Of a stretch of DNA of 64,000 bases, positions 51,506-60,139 are shown one piece after another. The notes under the pieces are model-generated. The model saw only the letters and a list, made by a program, of their open reading frames with translations. It had not been told where the DNA came from and searched no databases. Positions within the stretch are counted from its first letter, which is position 1; each line of letters opens with the position of its first letter. This DNA comes from Luteolibacter rhizosphaerae (GTDB lineage Bacteria; Verrucomicrobiota; Verrucomicrobiia; Verrucomicrobiales; Akkermansiaceae). The stretch spans positions 186,001-250,000 of the forward strand of contig NZ_JAPDDR010000004.1 of assembly GCF_025950095.1 (NCBI RefSeq). Direction: 5' to 3'. A program made the position numbers and the translations under genes.

Positions 51506-53440
51506 TCAGCGGGCGCGGGTGGCGGTGCGGCGTTTCACGAGCAGGCCGATGCCGAAGATGACGACCAGCAGTGGCATGCCGAGGACATTGGCCAAGGTGA
51601 TGCGACCGGCGATGCCGTCCTTCTCCTTGCGCAGGTCCTTCATCAGCTCGCGCTGCTGCTTCTTGGAATCCACCAGCTCCTGGCGGAACTTGCGGATCTC
51701 CGCCTCCTGCTCGGGCGAGAGGAAGAGCTCGGTGCCGGCGGCCTTGGTCTGCTGCATTTCGTTCAGCTTGTTGTTCGCCTCTTGCTCCTTCTTCTTGAGC
51801 TCGGCTTCCTTGCCGCGGACCTTGGCGGATGCGGCGGCTTCCAGCTCCTTGATCTTGGTGAAGGGGCGGGAGACGGCGGCGCGGCTGCGGGCGCCGATGA
51901 GGTGGGTGGAGGAAGCGGCCTGGTCGACCATGTTCAGCAGCAGGGAGGAGTTCCCGTTCTGCGGGCCGAGGTTCATCATGCGGCCGCCGAAGTTCTGCAT
52001 GCGGAAGGCGAACTGGTCGAAGAAGGCATCGACATCCGCGATGACGAAGACGTTACCGGGCTTGGTAGCCTCGGTGAGGGAAGCGGGCTTCTCCTCCTTC
52101 TTTTCCTCGGGCTTGTCTTCCTTCTTCGCCTCGCCATCGGCGGCGGGCTTCTCTTCTTCCTTCTTCTCCTCGGTGCCGGGCTTGCCCTTCGGGAAGGCGG
52201 ACTTGAAGTTGCCGGAGAGGTGGACGACGAGGTCGTAGGAGCGATTGCCCTCGAAGCTATCGGCGAGGGCGGGATCGAGACGGGAGGCGCTCATGGCATT
52301 GACCAGCCCGGCCTTCGGCGAGGACTTGACCAAGGTGTTCGCCGCGACGCCGCCGCCGGATTTGGTGAGGCCGCCGGGCAGGAAGAAGACCGCGTTGTTC
52401 AGGTTCTTCGTGATCACGTTGTCCTTCTGCGGCATGCCTTCCTGGGGGACGGTGAGCACGGCGATGCCTTTGCGGTTGCCGCTCATCTGGGTCTGGTAGT
52501 TCTCATCCGCGACGACCTGGGTGTCCATGGTGAGGCCCCATGCGGGGAGCAGGGTGGGGAGAGTGGAGGCCGTCGGAGGACCGCCGCCGCCCATCATCGG
52601 ATTGCCGCCGCCCATCATCTGTGCGGCCACGGAGAAGGGGTCGACGCAGGCGACCACGGTGCCGCCCTGGAGGACGTATTGGTCGATGGCGAACTCGGCC
52701 TCCGGGGTGATATCGGCCGGGTGGATGACCAGCAGGAGGTCGATCTCGGGCTCGATCTTGGCGGGGGTCATGGTGAGGTCGCGGACCTCGTAGAACTGCT
52801 GGAGCTGGCGGATGATTTCCCATGCCGGCTGGCCGGGCTGCATCGGGTTCATGCTCGGGCCGCCATTGACGGCAAGGCCTGCCATGAGGCCGATGACCGG
52901 CTTGTCGGGGCGGGAGACCTCGGAGATGGAGCGGGAGATCTGGTACTCCAGCATGGTCTCCTGCGCGGGGTCGAGGTAGGGGATGGTGGTGGTGCGCTCG
53001 AGGCAGGAGATGGCCAGGCCGAAGAAGAGGTTCTGGTCGTCGAAGCTCTGGCCGCTGATGCCGTCGAGGTTGGCGGAGTCCTCGGCCTCGGTGTCGGGCT
53101 GGGGATCGAGCTCGATCACCTGGAGCTTGCCGTTCGAGAGGTTCTTGTACTGGGCCAGCAGGTCGTCCACGCGGCGCATGTGGAGCTTGAGGTGCTCCGG
53201 CATGTAGTCGGAACTACGGGTGGCGTAGTAGCGGATGACGACGGGTGCGCCGAGCTCCTTGATGATCTCGCGGGTGCCGTCGGAGAGGGTGTGGACCTTG
53301 TCGGCGGTGAAGTCGGCATTGCGGTGGCCGATGCCGAGGCCGGAGACGAGGAGGTTCGAGGCGACGACGATGGCGGCCAGGGCCAGGATCGCGAGAATCG
53401 CCCGGGCCATGGGATGTACGGTCTTTGCTTCCGTGCTCAT
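51506..53440 (-). CDS. GldG-like ABC-associated membrane protein
   Basis: 644 residues. N-terminal anchor helix (AILAILALAAIVVASNLLVS), a long extracytoplasmic domain (FTADKVHTLSDGTREIIKEL, then VIRYYATRSSDYMPEHLKL, PVIGLMAGLAVNG, LTPAWGL-like LLPAWGLTMDTQVVADEN), a charged low-complexity segment around 445-485 (Glu/Lys), a coiled coil about 550-615 and a C-terminal helix (NVLGMPLLVVIFGIGLLV). This is the ABC-2-type, gliding-motility GldG/PF09822 layout. In non-gliding Verrucomicrobiota the substrate is unknown. Confidence 0.85.
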   Translation of the reverse strand: MSTEAKTVHPMARAILAILALAAIVVASNLLVSGLGIGHRNADFTADKVHTLSDGTREIIKELGAPVVIRYYATRSSDYMPEHLKLHMRRVDDLLAQYKNLSNGKLQVIELDPQPDTEAEDSANLDGISGQSFDDQNLFFGLAISCLERTTTIPYLDPAQETMLEYQISRSISEVSRPDKPVIGLMAGLAVNGGPSMNPMQPGQPAWEIIRQLQQFYEVRDLTMTPAKIEPEIDLLLVIHPADITPEAEFAIDQYVLQGGTVVACVDPFSVAAQMMGGGNPMMGGGGPPTASTLPTLLPAWGLTMDTQVVADENYQTQMSGNRKGIAVLTVPQEGMPQKDNVITKNLNNAVFFLPGGLTKSGGGVAANTLVKSSPKAGLVNAMSASRLDPALADSFEGNRSYDLVVHLSGNFKSAFPKGKPGTEEKKEEEKPAADGEAKKEDKPEEKKEEKPASLTEATKPGNVFVIADVDAFFDQFAFRMQNFGGRMMNLGPQNGNSSLLLNMVDQAASSTHLIGARSRAAVSRPFTKIKELEAAASAKVRGKEAELKKKEQEANNKLNEMQQTKAAGTELFLSPEQEAEIRKFRQELVDSKKQQRELMKDLRKEKDGIAGRITLANVLGMPLLVVIFGIGLLVKRRTATRAR

Positions 53441-53464
53441 TGGTGTTGGTGATTCGGGATTCGG

Positions 53465-54196
53465 TTAGGCGCGCTTGGCGGAGACGATGGCGCTGGTGCC
53501 GAGGAGGCAGGCGACGATGATGGAGCCGAACCAGACGGCATCCTGGATGCGGAAGGCACCGCGGGCGAGGGAGAGGAAGTGATCCCAGACGCCGAGGGCG
53601 GTGATGGCGTTCGAGACTTCCTGCGGCAGGGACTTGGCGAAGACGCGCACGAAGGAATCGAAGGTGCCGAGCACGATCAGGATGCAGATGGCGGAGGAGA
53701 CGATGAGGCAGATCACCTGGTCCCGCGTGAAGGCGGAGACGAGCAGGGTGATGGCGAGGAAGCAGCAGGCGACGAGGAAGGCGCCGATGTAGCCGCAGAA
53801 GATGGTGAGGTTATCGGGGTCGCCGAGCCAGTTCACCGTGATCCAGATGGGGAAGGTGAGGAGGATGGCAACGAGCCAGACGGTGGCGGCGGCGAGGAAC
53901 TTGCCGAGGATGACGCTCCACATGGAGACGGGCATGGTGCCGAGCAGTTCGATGGTGCCGCTGCGGAGTTCCTCCGACATGAGGCGCATGCCCACGGCGG
54001 GGACGAGCACCATCAGCACGAAGGGCAGGTAGGCGAAGAAGGAGTAGGTGAGCGAGGCGTCTCCGACATCGAGGAAGGCCCCGAGGGTGAAGGAGAAGAT
54101 CATCGAGATGAGCAGGAACACGACGATCACCGCGTAGGCGATCGGGTGGCTGAAGTAGCTGCTCAGCTCCCGCTTGTAGATGGTCCAGGTATTCAT
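53465..54196 (-). CDS. ABC-2 type permease (GldF-like)
   Basis: 243 residues with about six hydrophobic helices (IAYAVIVVFLLISMIFSFTL, YSFFAYLPFVLMVLVPAVGM, FPIWITVNWLGD, VACCFLAITLLVSAFT). The loop MRLMSEELRSGTIELLGTMP is the family signature. Forms the channel of the ABC complex with the ATPase encoded just upstream. Order and spacing are those of gldA-gldF-gldG sets. Confidence 0.88.
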   Translation of the reverse strand: MNTWTIYKRELSSYFSHPIAYAVIVVFLLISMIFSFTLGAFLDVGDASLTYSFFAYLPFVLMVLVPAVGMRLMSEELRSGTIELLGTMPVSMWSVILGKFLAAATVWLVAILLTFPIWITVNWLGDPDNLTIFCGYIGAFLVACCFLAITLLVSAFTRDQVICLIVSSAICILIVLGTFDSFVRVFAKSLPQEVSNAITALGVWDHFLSLARGAFRIQDAVWFGSIIVACLLGTSAIVSAKRA

Positions 54197-54221
54197 TGAG
54201 AGGAAAGGGATGCGGGTGGGT

Positions 54222-54947
<726 letters not shown>

Positions 54948-55099
54948 GGAGTCTACAGGGTTCTATTCGTCTGCGTGGACGCCTCCGCTAGCGGCGCGGG
55001 AGACGGTGCGCGTCTGAAAAAATGACTGTGGCCCGGGTTGGCAAGGGAAAAGGCCCGTCATGAGGAGAGTGGATTTTCAGGCTGACCGGGGGGAGGGAA

Positions 55100-56089
55100 A
55101 TGGTTAGACCGGTGGCGATGAGTGTCCCGGAGACCGAGATCAAGCTGGAGTATGAGACGGCTCCCTTCCTGCATTCCCTGTTCGCGAACGACGCGAAGGA
55201 GCTGAAGTATCTGGAGGAGAAGCTGGGCGTGCGCACGGTTACGCGGGAGGGATGGATTCTTTTCGCGGGGCCGGAAGCGGAGGTGAAGCGGGCGGCGGCG
55301 GTGTTTTCCGATCTGGAGCAGGCACGGCGGCAGGGCTCGGAGATCGCTTCGCGGGACTTCCGGATGGCGGTGGACATGGCGGCGGCGGGGGATGAGGGCT
55401 CGGTGAGCGAGCTTTCCGGCGTGCGCCTGCTGGGCCTGCGCGGCCGCAAGCCGGTGGTGCCCAAGACGCCGCGGCAGCTGGAGTATTTGAAGTCGATCGA
55501 GAAGAACGACGTGGTTTTCGGGCTCGGGCCTGCGGGCACGGGCAAGACTTACCTGGCGATGGCGATGGCGCTTTCAATGCTGAAGGCCAAGCGGGTGGGG
55601 CGGGTCGTGCTGACCCGGCCGGCGGTGGAGGCGGGCGAGGCGCTCGGCTTCCTGCCGGGCGATCTGCGCGAGAAGGTGGCCCCCTACCTGCGGCCGCTCT
55701 ACGATGCGATCCACGACATGATCGGGCATGAGGAGGGCGAACGCTACCTAGCGGACGGCACGATCGAGATTGCGCCCTTGGCCTTCATGCGGGGGCGGAC
55801 TTTGGCACGCTCCTTCGTGATTCTGGATGAGGCGCAGAACACGACCCGTGAGCAGATGTTTATGGCGCTCACGCGCTTGGGCGAGGACTCGCGGATGGTG
55901 GTGACGGGAGACGGTTCCCAAATCGACCTGAAGCCGAACGTGCCCTCCGGGCTGTTCGAGGCGGAGCGAGCGCTCGGCGGTGTGCCGGGGATTGATTTCG
56001 TGAGGTTTAGCGGATCGGACGTGGTCCGGCACCCGGTGGTGGGCCGGATCATTGAGGCCTATGACCGTCATCGGAGTTCTGTCGGTTAA
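55100..56089 (+). CDS. PhoH family ATPase
   Basis: 329 residues. A strong GGAGGGA sequence 4-11 bases upstream supports ATG 55100. N-terminal KH-like part, then the P-loop core: [15 protein letters not shown] (141-155), [20 protein letters not shown], and [20 protein letters not shown] as Walker B. PhoH-like proteins are ATPases/RNA helicase-like factors linked to RNA maturation and often neighbour ybeY, as here (PhoH, PgpH-like, YbeY). Confidence 0.92.
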   Translation: MVRPVAMSVPETEIKLEYETAPFLHSLFANDAKELKYLEEKLGVRTVTREGWILFAGPEAEVKRAAAVFSDLEQARRQGSEIASRDFRMAVDMAAAGDEGSVSELSGVRLLGLRGRKPVVPKTPRQLEYLKSIEKNDVVFGLGPAGTGKTYLAMAMALSMLKAKRVGRVVLTRPAVEAGEALGFLPGDLREKVAPYLRPLYDAIHDMIGHEEGERYLADGTIEIAPLAFMRGRTLARSFVILDEAQNTTREQMFMALTRLGEDSRMVVTGDGSQIDLKPNVPSGLFEAERALGGVPGIDFVRFSGSDVVRHPVVGRIIEAYDRHRSSVG

Positions 56090-56277
56090 CTCGCTGGTAA
56101 TAAGGATATTTTTTCGATTGAATCGAATGATTTAATCCAATGATTAAGTCTGGTCTGCCGTTACCGGGTATGCCCTACCTAGCGGGTATTTGCGCATTGC
56201 AAAAGAGGGGGGGATGGTCTAACCAACTCCCCCGCCGTCGCTGCTGTCGGCCGCGCTAGCAATCCAGTTGCCACACC

Positions 56278-58038
56278 GTGGGATTCATTGATGCTTTCAA
56301 ACGCTGGCGTCTGGCACGTCGAGGATTGTCCTCGGGGCGCAAGCGTCGGGTTCATGCCGAGAATGCGGTGGCGATGACCTTGGACAAGAGTCCGTGGGTC
56401 CGGCTCTCGCTTTATCTGGTCTTCATCGCTTGGGTGGGTGCCATCGTGCTCCACGTCGGCTCCGAGGTGATGGGAGATCCGAGCGTCGTGGCTCCGGCGG
56501 GCGAAAGCTCCTATCCTTCCGCGACCTCGCCTCTGCCGACTCCGTCGACGCTGGGTCTTTTCGGGGTGGTTCTGGCGATCACCGCGGTGTTCGTGCTGCA
56601 GACGAATCTGGGCGCGGAGGCCAAGCGGAACGGCCGGATCATCCTGATCCTCGGCGGCTTGGCCGGGCACATGGCGCTGGTGAGAGGAATCTCCGTGATG
56701 GTGGATGCCAACTCCATGTCAGGAGACCTGAAGTTCCTGCTGATCCCCTTCGCGCTCACGCCGATGATCCATGCGGTGCTGTTGGGGCGGCCGGTGGGAA
56801 CCTTTTCGACCATCTATGGGGCGATGTTGGGTTCGCTTGTATTGCCCCTGCATGACCGCCTCCCCTATGTGGCGGTGAGCCTTTGTTGCGGCTTCGCGGC
56901 GGTGCAGGCGGTCTACCGGGTCCGCAAGCGGGTGCAACTGCTCCGGGCGGGCGTCTATGCCGGCGTGATCGCGCTGGTGCTCTGCGTGGCCTTCGGCGTG
57001 ATCGACATCACCCCGGACGCGGGCGACCAGCTCTCTGCCATGAAGCGCGCCGGGCTGAGCTGTCTGGCCGCGCTGGGCATGGGCATCGTGATCGCCCTGC
57101 TGGTGAGCGGCATGCTGCCGGTGCTGGAGGGTGCCTTCCAACTGACCACCGACATTTCATGGCTGGAGCTGAGCGACCTGAACCACAAGCTGCTCCGTCG
57201 CTTACAGCTCGAGGCGCCGGGAACCTTCCACCACAGCCTGGTGGTCGCCTCGCTGGCGGAGGCCGCCGCGGAAGCGGTCGGAGCGAATGCGGCGATGTGT
57301 CGTGTCTCGGCCTACTTCCACGACATCGGGAAGCTGAGCAAACCGGAGTATTTCATCGAGAACCAAGCGGACGGCGCGGACAACCCGCACAGCGCGCTGA
57401 CTCCCACGATGAGCGCGCTGATCATCATCGCCCACGTGAAGGACGGCGTGGACCTTGCGGTGAAGCACAAGCTGAACCCGAAGGTCATCGACATCATCCA
57501 GGAGCATCACGGCGACTCGCTGGTGAGCTACTTCTACCGCCGCGCCCAAGAGCAGAAGAAGGCGGAGTTGGAGAAGGTGGAGAAGGGTTTGGAGAATCCC
57601 GAGGACCTGCCGAAGATCGACGAGAAGAACTTCCGCTATCCCGGTCCGCGTCCGCGCAGCCGCGAGAGCGGGATCGTGAGCTTGGCGGACATCGTGGAGA
57701 GCGCCTCGCGCAGCCTCAAGAAGCCGACCCCGGCCAAGATCCGGGCGATGGTCGAAGATCTGGTGGATGGTCGGGTCTGTGACGGCCAGTTGTCGAATTG
57801 CGTCCTGACCCTGAATGACTTGGCCAAGGTGAAGGACAGCTTCTGCGCGACGCTGCGGAGCATGCTCCACACGCGCATCGACTATCCCAAGGATGACGAG
57901 CGCAGCACCTTGGGTCGCAAGAGTTCCTCGGATTTGGAGAAGCGCCATGGCGGTCAACAGGGCTCGAAGACCCAGCCGCTCAAGACGGCCCCGGTCCAGC
58001 CCGCTGCCGTGCCCCAGACCCCGAAACCCGCCAACTGA
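56278..58038 (+). CDS. 7TM-HD phosphohydrolase (PgpH-like)
   Basis: 586 residues, GTG start at 56278. Six to seven transmembrane helices (about 40-310), with RLSLYLVFIAWVGAIVLHVG first, then the HD domain: APGTFHHSLVVASLAEAAAE, then CRVSAYFHDIGKL with the HD pair and SALIIIAHVKDGVDLA, IIQEHHGDSLVSYFYRRAQE. This layout is that of PgpH, which hydrolyses c-di-AMP. A variable Pro/Lys-rich C-terminus follows. The extracytoplasmic 7TMR-HDED domain of full PgpH seems to be missing or replaced. Confidence 0.88.
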   Translation: MGFIDAFKRWRLARRGLSSGRKRRVHAENAVAMTLDKSPWVRLSLYLVFIAWVGAIVLHVGSEVMGDPSVVAPAGESSYPSATSPLPTPSTLGLFGVVLAITAVFVLQTNLGAEAKRNGRIILILGGLAGHMALVRGISVMVDANSMSGDLKFLLIPFALTPMIHAVLLGRPVGTFSTIYGAMLGSLVLPLHDRLPYVAVSLCCGFAAVQAVYRVRKRVQLLRAGVYAGVIALVLCVAFGVIDITPDAGDQLSAMKRAGLSCLAALGMGIVIALLVSGMLPVLEGAFQLTTDISWLELSDLNHKLLRRLQLEAPGTFHHSLVVASLAEAAAEAVGANAAMCRVSAYFHDIGKLSKPEYFIENQADGADNPHSALTPTMSALIIIAHVKDGVDLAVKHKLNPKVIDIIQEHHGDSLVSYFYRRAQEQKKAELEKVEKGLENPEDLPKIDEKNFRYPGPRPRSRESGIVSLADIVESASRSLKKPTPAKIRAMVEDLVDGRVCDGQLSNCVLTLNDLAKVKDSFCATLRSMLHTRIDYPKDDERSTLGRKSSSDLEKRHGGQQGSKTQPLKTAPVQPAAVPQTPKPAN

Positions 58039-58043
58039 GTCCC

Positions 58044-58502
58044 ATGTGCCCGGAAATCATCGTCGGCAACAATCAGGCCCGCACCGAAATTCCCGAGGCG
58101 TGGCTGGTGGCCTTGGAGAAGGGGGGCTCGATGGCGGCGGCGGAGATCCTGGCTAGTCACCTGCATGGTGGCGATGCGCCGCTGCCGGAGCATGAATGCG
58201 TGGAGGTGGCGCTGGTGGATGACGAAACCAGTGCGCGCGTTCACGAGCAGTTCATGGGGATCGAGGGTGAGACGGATGTCATCACCTTCCATCACGGCGA
58301 GATCGTGATCGGGGTGGAGGTGGCCTTCCGCCAGGCGGCGGAGAACGGCGAGCCGCCTTTGAGAGAGCTTTTCCGTTACATCGTCCATGGCCTGCTGCAC
58401 CTCGCGGGGCATGAGGACGAGGAAGACGACGATCGCGCGCGGATGGAAGCGGCGCAGGAACCCTTGGTCGCACGGCTATGGCCGGTGGTGGGGGAGGTTT
58501 GA
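58044..58502 (+). CDS. ybeY: Endoribonuclease YbeY
   Basis: 152 residues. Short metal-dependent RNase used in 16S rRNA 3' maturation and ribosome quality control. FMGIEGETDVITFHHGEI is the typical central segment; the metal site HGLLHLAGHED gives His115 and His119, but the third ligand position (125) is Asp rather than the usual His. The 3' 113 bp of this gene are repeated at 60013-60125. Last gene of the phoH-pgpH-ybeY unit. Confidence 0.95.
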   Translation: MCPEIIVGNNQARTEIPEAWLVALEKGGSMAAAEILASHLHGGDAPLPEHECVEVALVDDETSARVHEQFMGIEGETDVITFHHGEIVIGVEVAFRQAAENGEPPLRELFRYIVHGLLHLAGHEDEEDDDRARMEAAQEPLVARLWPVVGEV

Positions 58503-58509
58503 GCTTGCT
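58397..58509 (+). repeat. ybeY-end direct repeat, copy 1 (functional gene end)
   Basis: Runs from the metal-site codons of ybeY past its stop. Aligns at a constant offset of 1616 bp with 60013-60125. About eight differences over 113 bases by eye. Confidence 0.9.
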
Positions 58510-58575
58510 AGGCTTGGTTAGGTTTCGACGGCAAGAAGGGAAGAGTATTGAGGAAAGCTAAACTCCATCCTCAAC

Positions 58576-59883
58576 TTATTTAGTCTCTTCGTGGGGGGCT
58601 ATATCGGCGTGAACACCTTGGGTTATGTCATCTCTTAACACTGCCTCAGGAACCACACTCTCGATGAATTCCTGCCCATAGACTTCCCTGAAGGTTTCTA
58701 AGAACAATGGTTGCTTGATGAGGTCGCGGAATATTGGCCACTGCTGGTAGTTCACCGCCTCGAAATCGGTTGCCGCCTTGAGACGGCGAACCAAGATACA
58801 GGCAGTATCGAAGTCGTCGCGTATGAGTAATTCTCCGATCCTCAGGTCGTCAGGCATGGCGGACCAATCCTTGCGGTTGATTACCGCTAAAGCCTTTTCA
58901 TTCTCTCCCATCCATTTGTAAGCCTGAGCTAGATTGATAACCAAACATCGTTCAAGTCGCTCCAAGAAGACGTTGGGCTTTATAAGGGCGTATTCAATGA
59001 GGCGGGCTGCTAGCGAGTGCCGATCGTTTGAAATGAGATCGAATGCCAAGCTGTTTGCGGACTGTCCTGCTAGGTCTTTGTCGCCTTTATAAATCTGAAG
59101 CCAAACTCCAAATCCGATTTTCAGTCCTACCGCGTAAACGAGTTCGGCAATTCCAATTAAGTATTCAGACCCGGCATCTAAAGCTGATCCTATCTCGATG
59201 CCGTCTGCTAATTTGTATCCGGCTTCTTGGCAATTGGTGATGTAGCGTCGCCCGACCCTTCCGTCATTGTGGACAAAAAGATGTCTGCGTTGTGCTGCTT
59301 CCACAAAGCCGGGAAGTTCTTCTTTTAAAAGGTCGGCCGGAAGTCTGTAGGCAGTCTTGAGCTTCTCGATCTGCTCGTAGTGGCTTTTACGCAGGAAATC
59401 ATCGATATCGTCTTCTATGATTCGCTCTCTGACTGCGGTAAGTCCTCCCATTTTCTCGATGTCCGAGAGGGTGAATGTTTTTCCTGATTGGTCAATTCTG
59501 GTGGGGTGGGCAATATATGTTTCTCGTAAGAGCGATGCGATGAAGGCATCGTATTGCGAGATGATTGAGATGAGCAAGCTTCGCTGCATTAGCGATCGGG
59601 CTTTAAGTCGCCGAATGTAAAGGCGGTGATGGCGGGAGAAGTTTGGCTTGTCCTCTGGATGGAGCGCGAAGGAGGAAGTCTCTCCTGGATTCTCCGGCAT
59701 AACCGGCACTAGTCGCTCCATCATCTGATTGATCGGTGCAAAATACTCCTCTGCTTCCCGCTTCATGGCAGTTAAAACAGGGTCGATGGAAACAAGGATT
59801 GATTCGACCGACTCAGCGAAGTCCATGATGACCTGCTGGAAATTTCCTTTGTCGTTCTGGTCTTGAGGGGGAGTCACTTGCAT
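58576..59883 (-). CDS. HEPN-motif protein, candidate RNase toxin/defence gene
   Basis: 435 residues. Helical throughout. AAQRRHLFVHNDGRVGRRYI (196-215) contains R200-x4-H205, the catalytic HEPN pattern, and VHNDGxV is common in stand-alone HEPN ribonucleases. The first half has helices such as SLLISIISQYDAFIASLLRE; the second (about 265-430) has helical repeats. No signal or membrane segment. It is alone, lower in GC than its neighbours, and bracketed by two ybeY-end copies. HEPN proteins in such settings cut tRNA or mRNA in abortive infection; for this one that is inference. Confidence 0.75.
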   Translation of the reverse strand: MQVTPPQDQNDKGNFQQVIMDFAESVESILVSIDPVLTAMKREAEEYFAPINQMMERLVPVMPENPGETSSFALHPEDKPNFSRHHRLYIRRLKARSLMQRSLLISIISQYDAFIASLLRETYIAHPTRIDQSGKTFTLSDIEKMGGLTAVRERIIEDDIDDFLRKSHYEQIEKLKTAYRLPADLLKEELPGFVEAAQRRHLFVHNDGRVGRRYITNCQEAGYKLADGIEIGSALDAGSEYLIGIAELVYAVGLKIGFGVWLQIYKGDKDLAGQSANSLAFDLISNDRHSLAARLIEYALIKPNVFLERLERCLVINLAQAYKWMGENEKALAVINRKDWSAMPDDLRIGELLIRDDFDTACILVRRLKAATDFEAVNYQQWPIFRDLIKQPLFLETFREVYGQEFIESVVPEAVLRDDITQGVHADIAPHEETK

Positions 59884-59969
59884 GGCGATGTCATTTATCG
59901 GAATGAACTATAAGATCAAGACGCCATCACTCAGGATGGGTTGATCCAACTGTTCCCATTCGACACAAC

Positions 59970-59996
59970 AAAAAGGGGCGCGAGACGCGCCCCCTC
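59970..59996 (-). terminator. Rho-independent terminator (minus strand)
   Basis: Stem GGGGCGCG / CGCGCCCC (about 59976-59983 with 59987-59994) with a 3-base loop; on the minus strand it is followed by TTTTTG. It probably ends the acyltransferase transcript. Confidence 0.75.
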
Positions 59997-60012
59997 CTTA
60001 GTGTATATTTGC

Positions 60013-60125
60013 GCACCTCGCGGGACATAAGGACGAGGAAGACGACGATCGCGCGCGGATGGAAGCGGCGCAGGAACCATTGGTCGCACAGCTGTGGCCG
60101 GTGGTGGGGGATGCTTGTGCTTGCG
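60013..60125 (+). repeat. ybeY-end direct repeat, copy 2 (relic)
   Basis: Repeats the 3' end of ybeY without the rest of the gene. Several differences are silent; others change Glu to Lys and Arg to Gln, and the stop codon is lost, so it is an untranslated relic of an old ybeY end. It lies between the terminator at 59970-59996 and the end of the acyltransferase gene. Confidence 0.85.
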
Positions 60126-60139
60126 CTGACGGGCATCCC

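Noticed and set aside
50101-51561. Long plus-strand frames opposite the gld-like operon
   Set aside because: Antisense shadows caused by high third-position GC in the true minus-strand genes.
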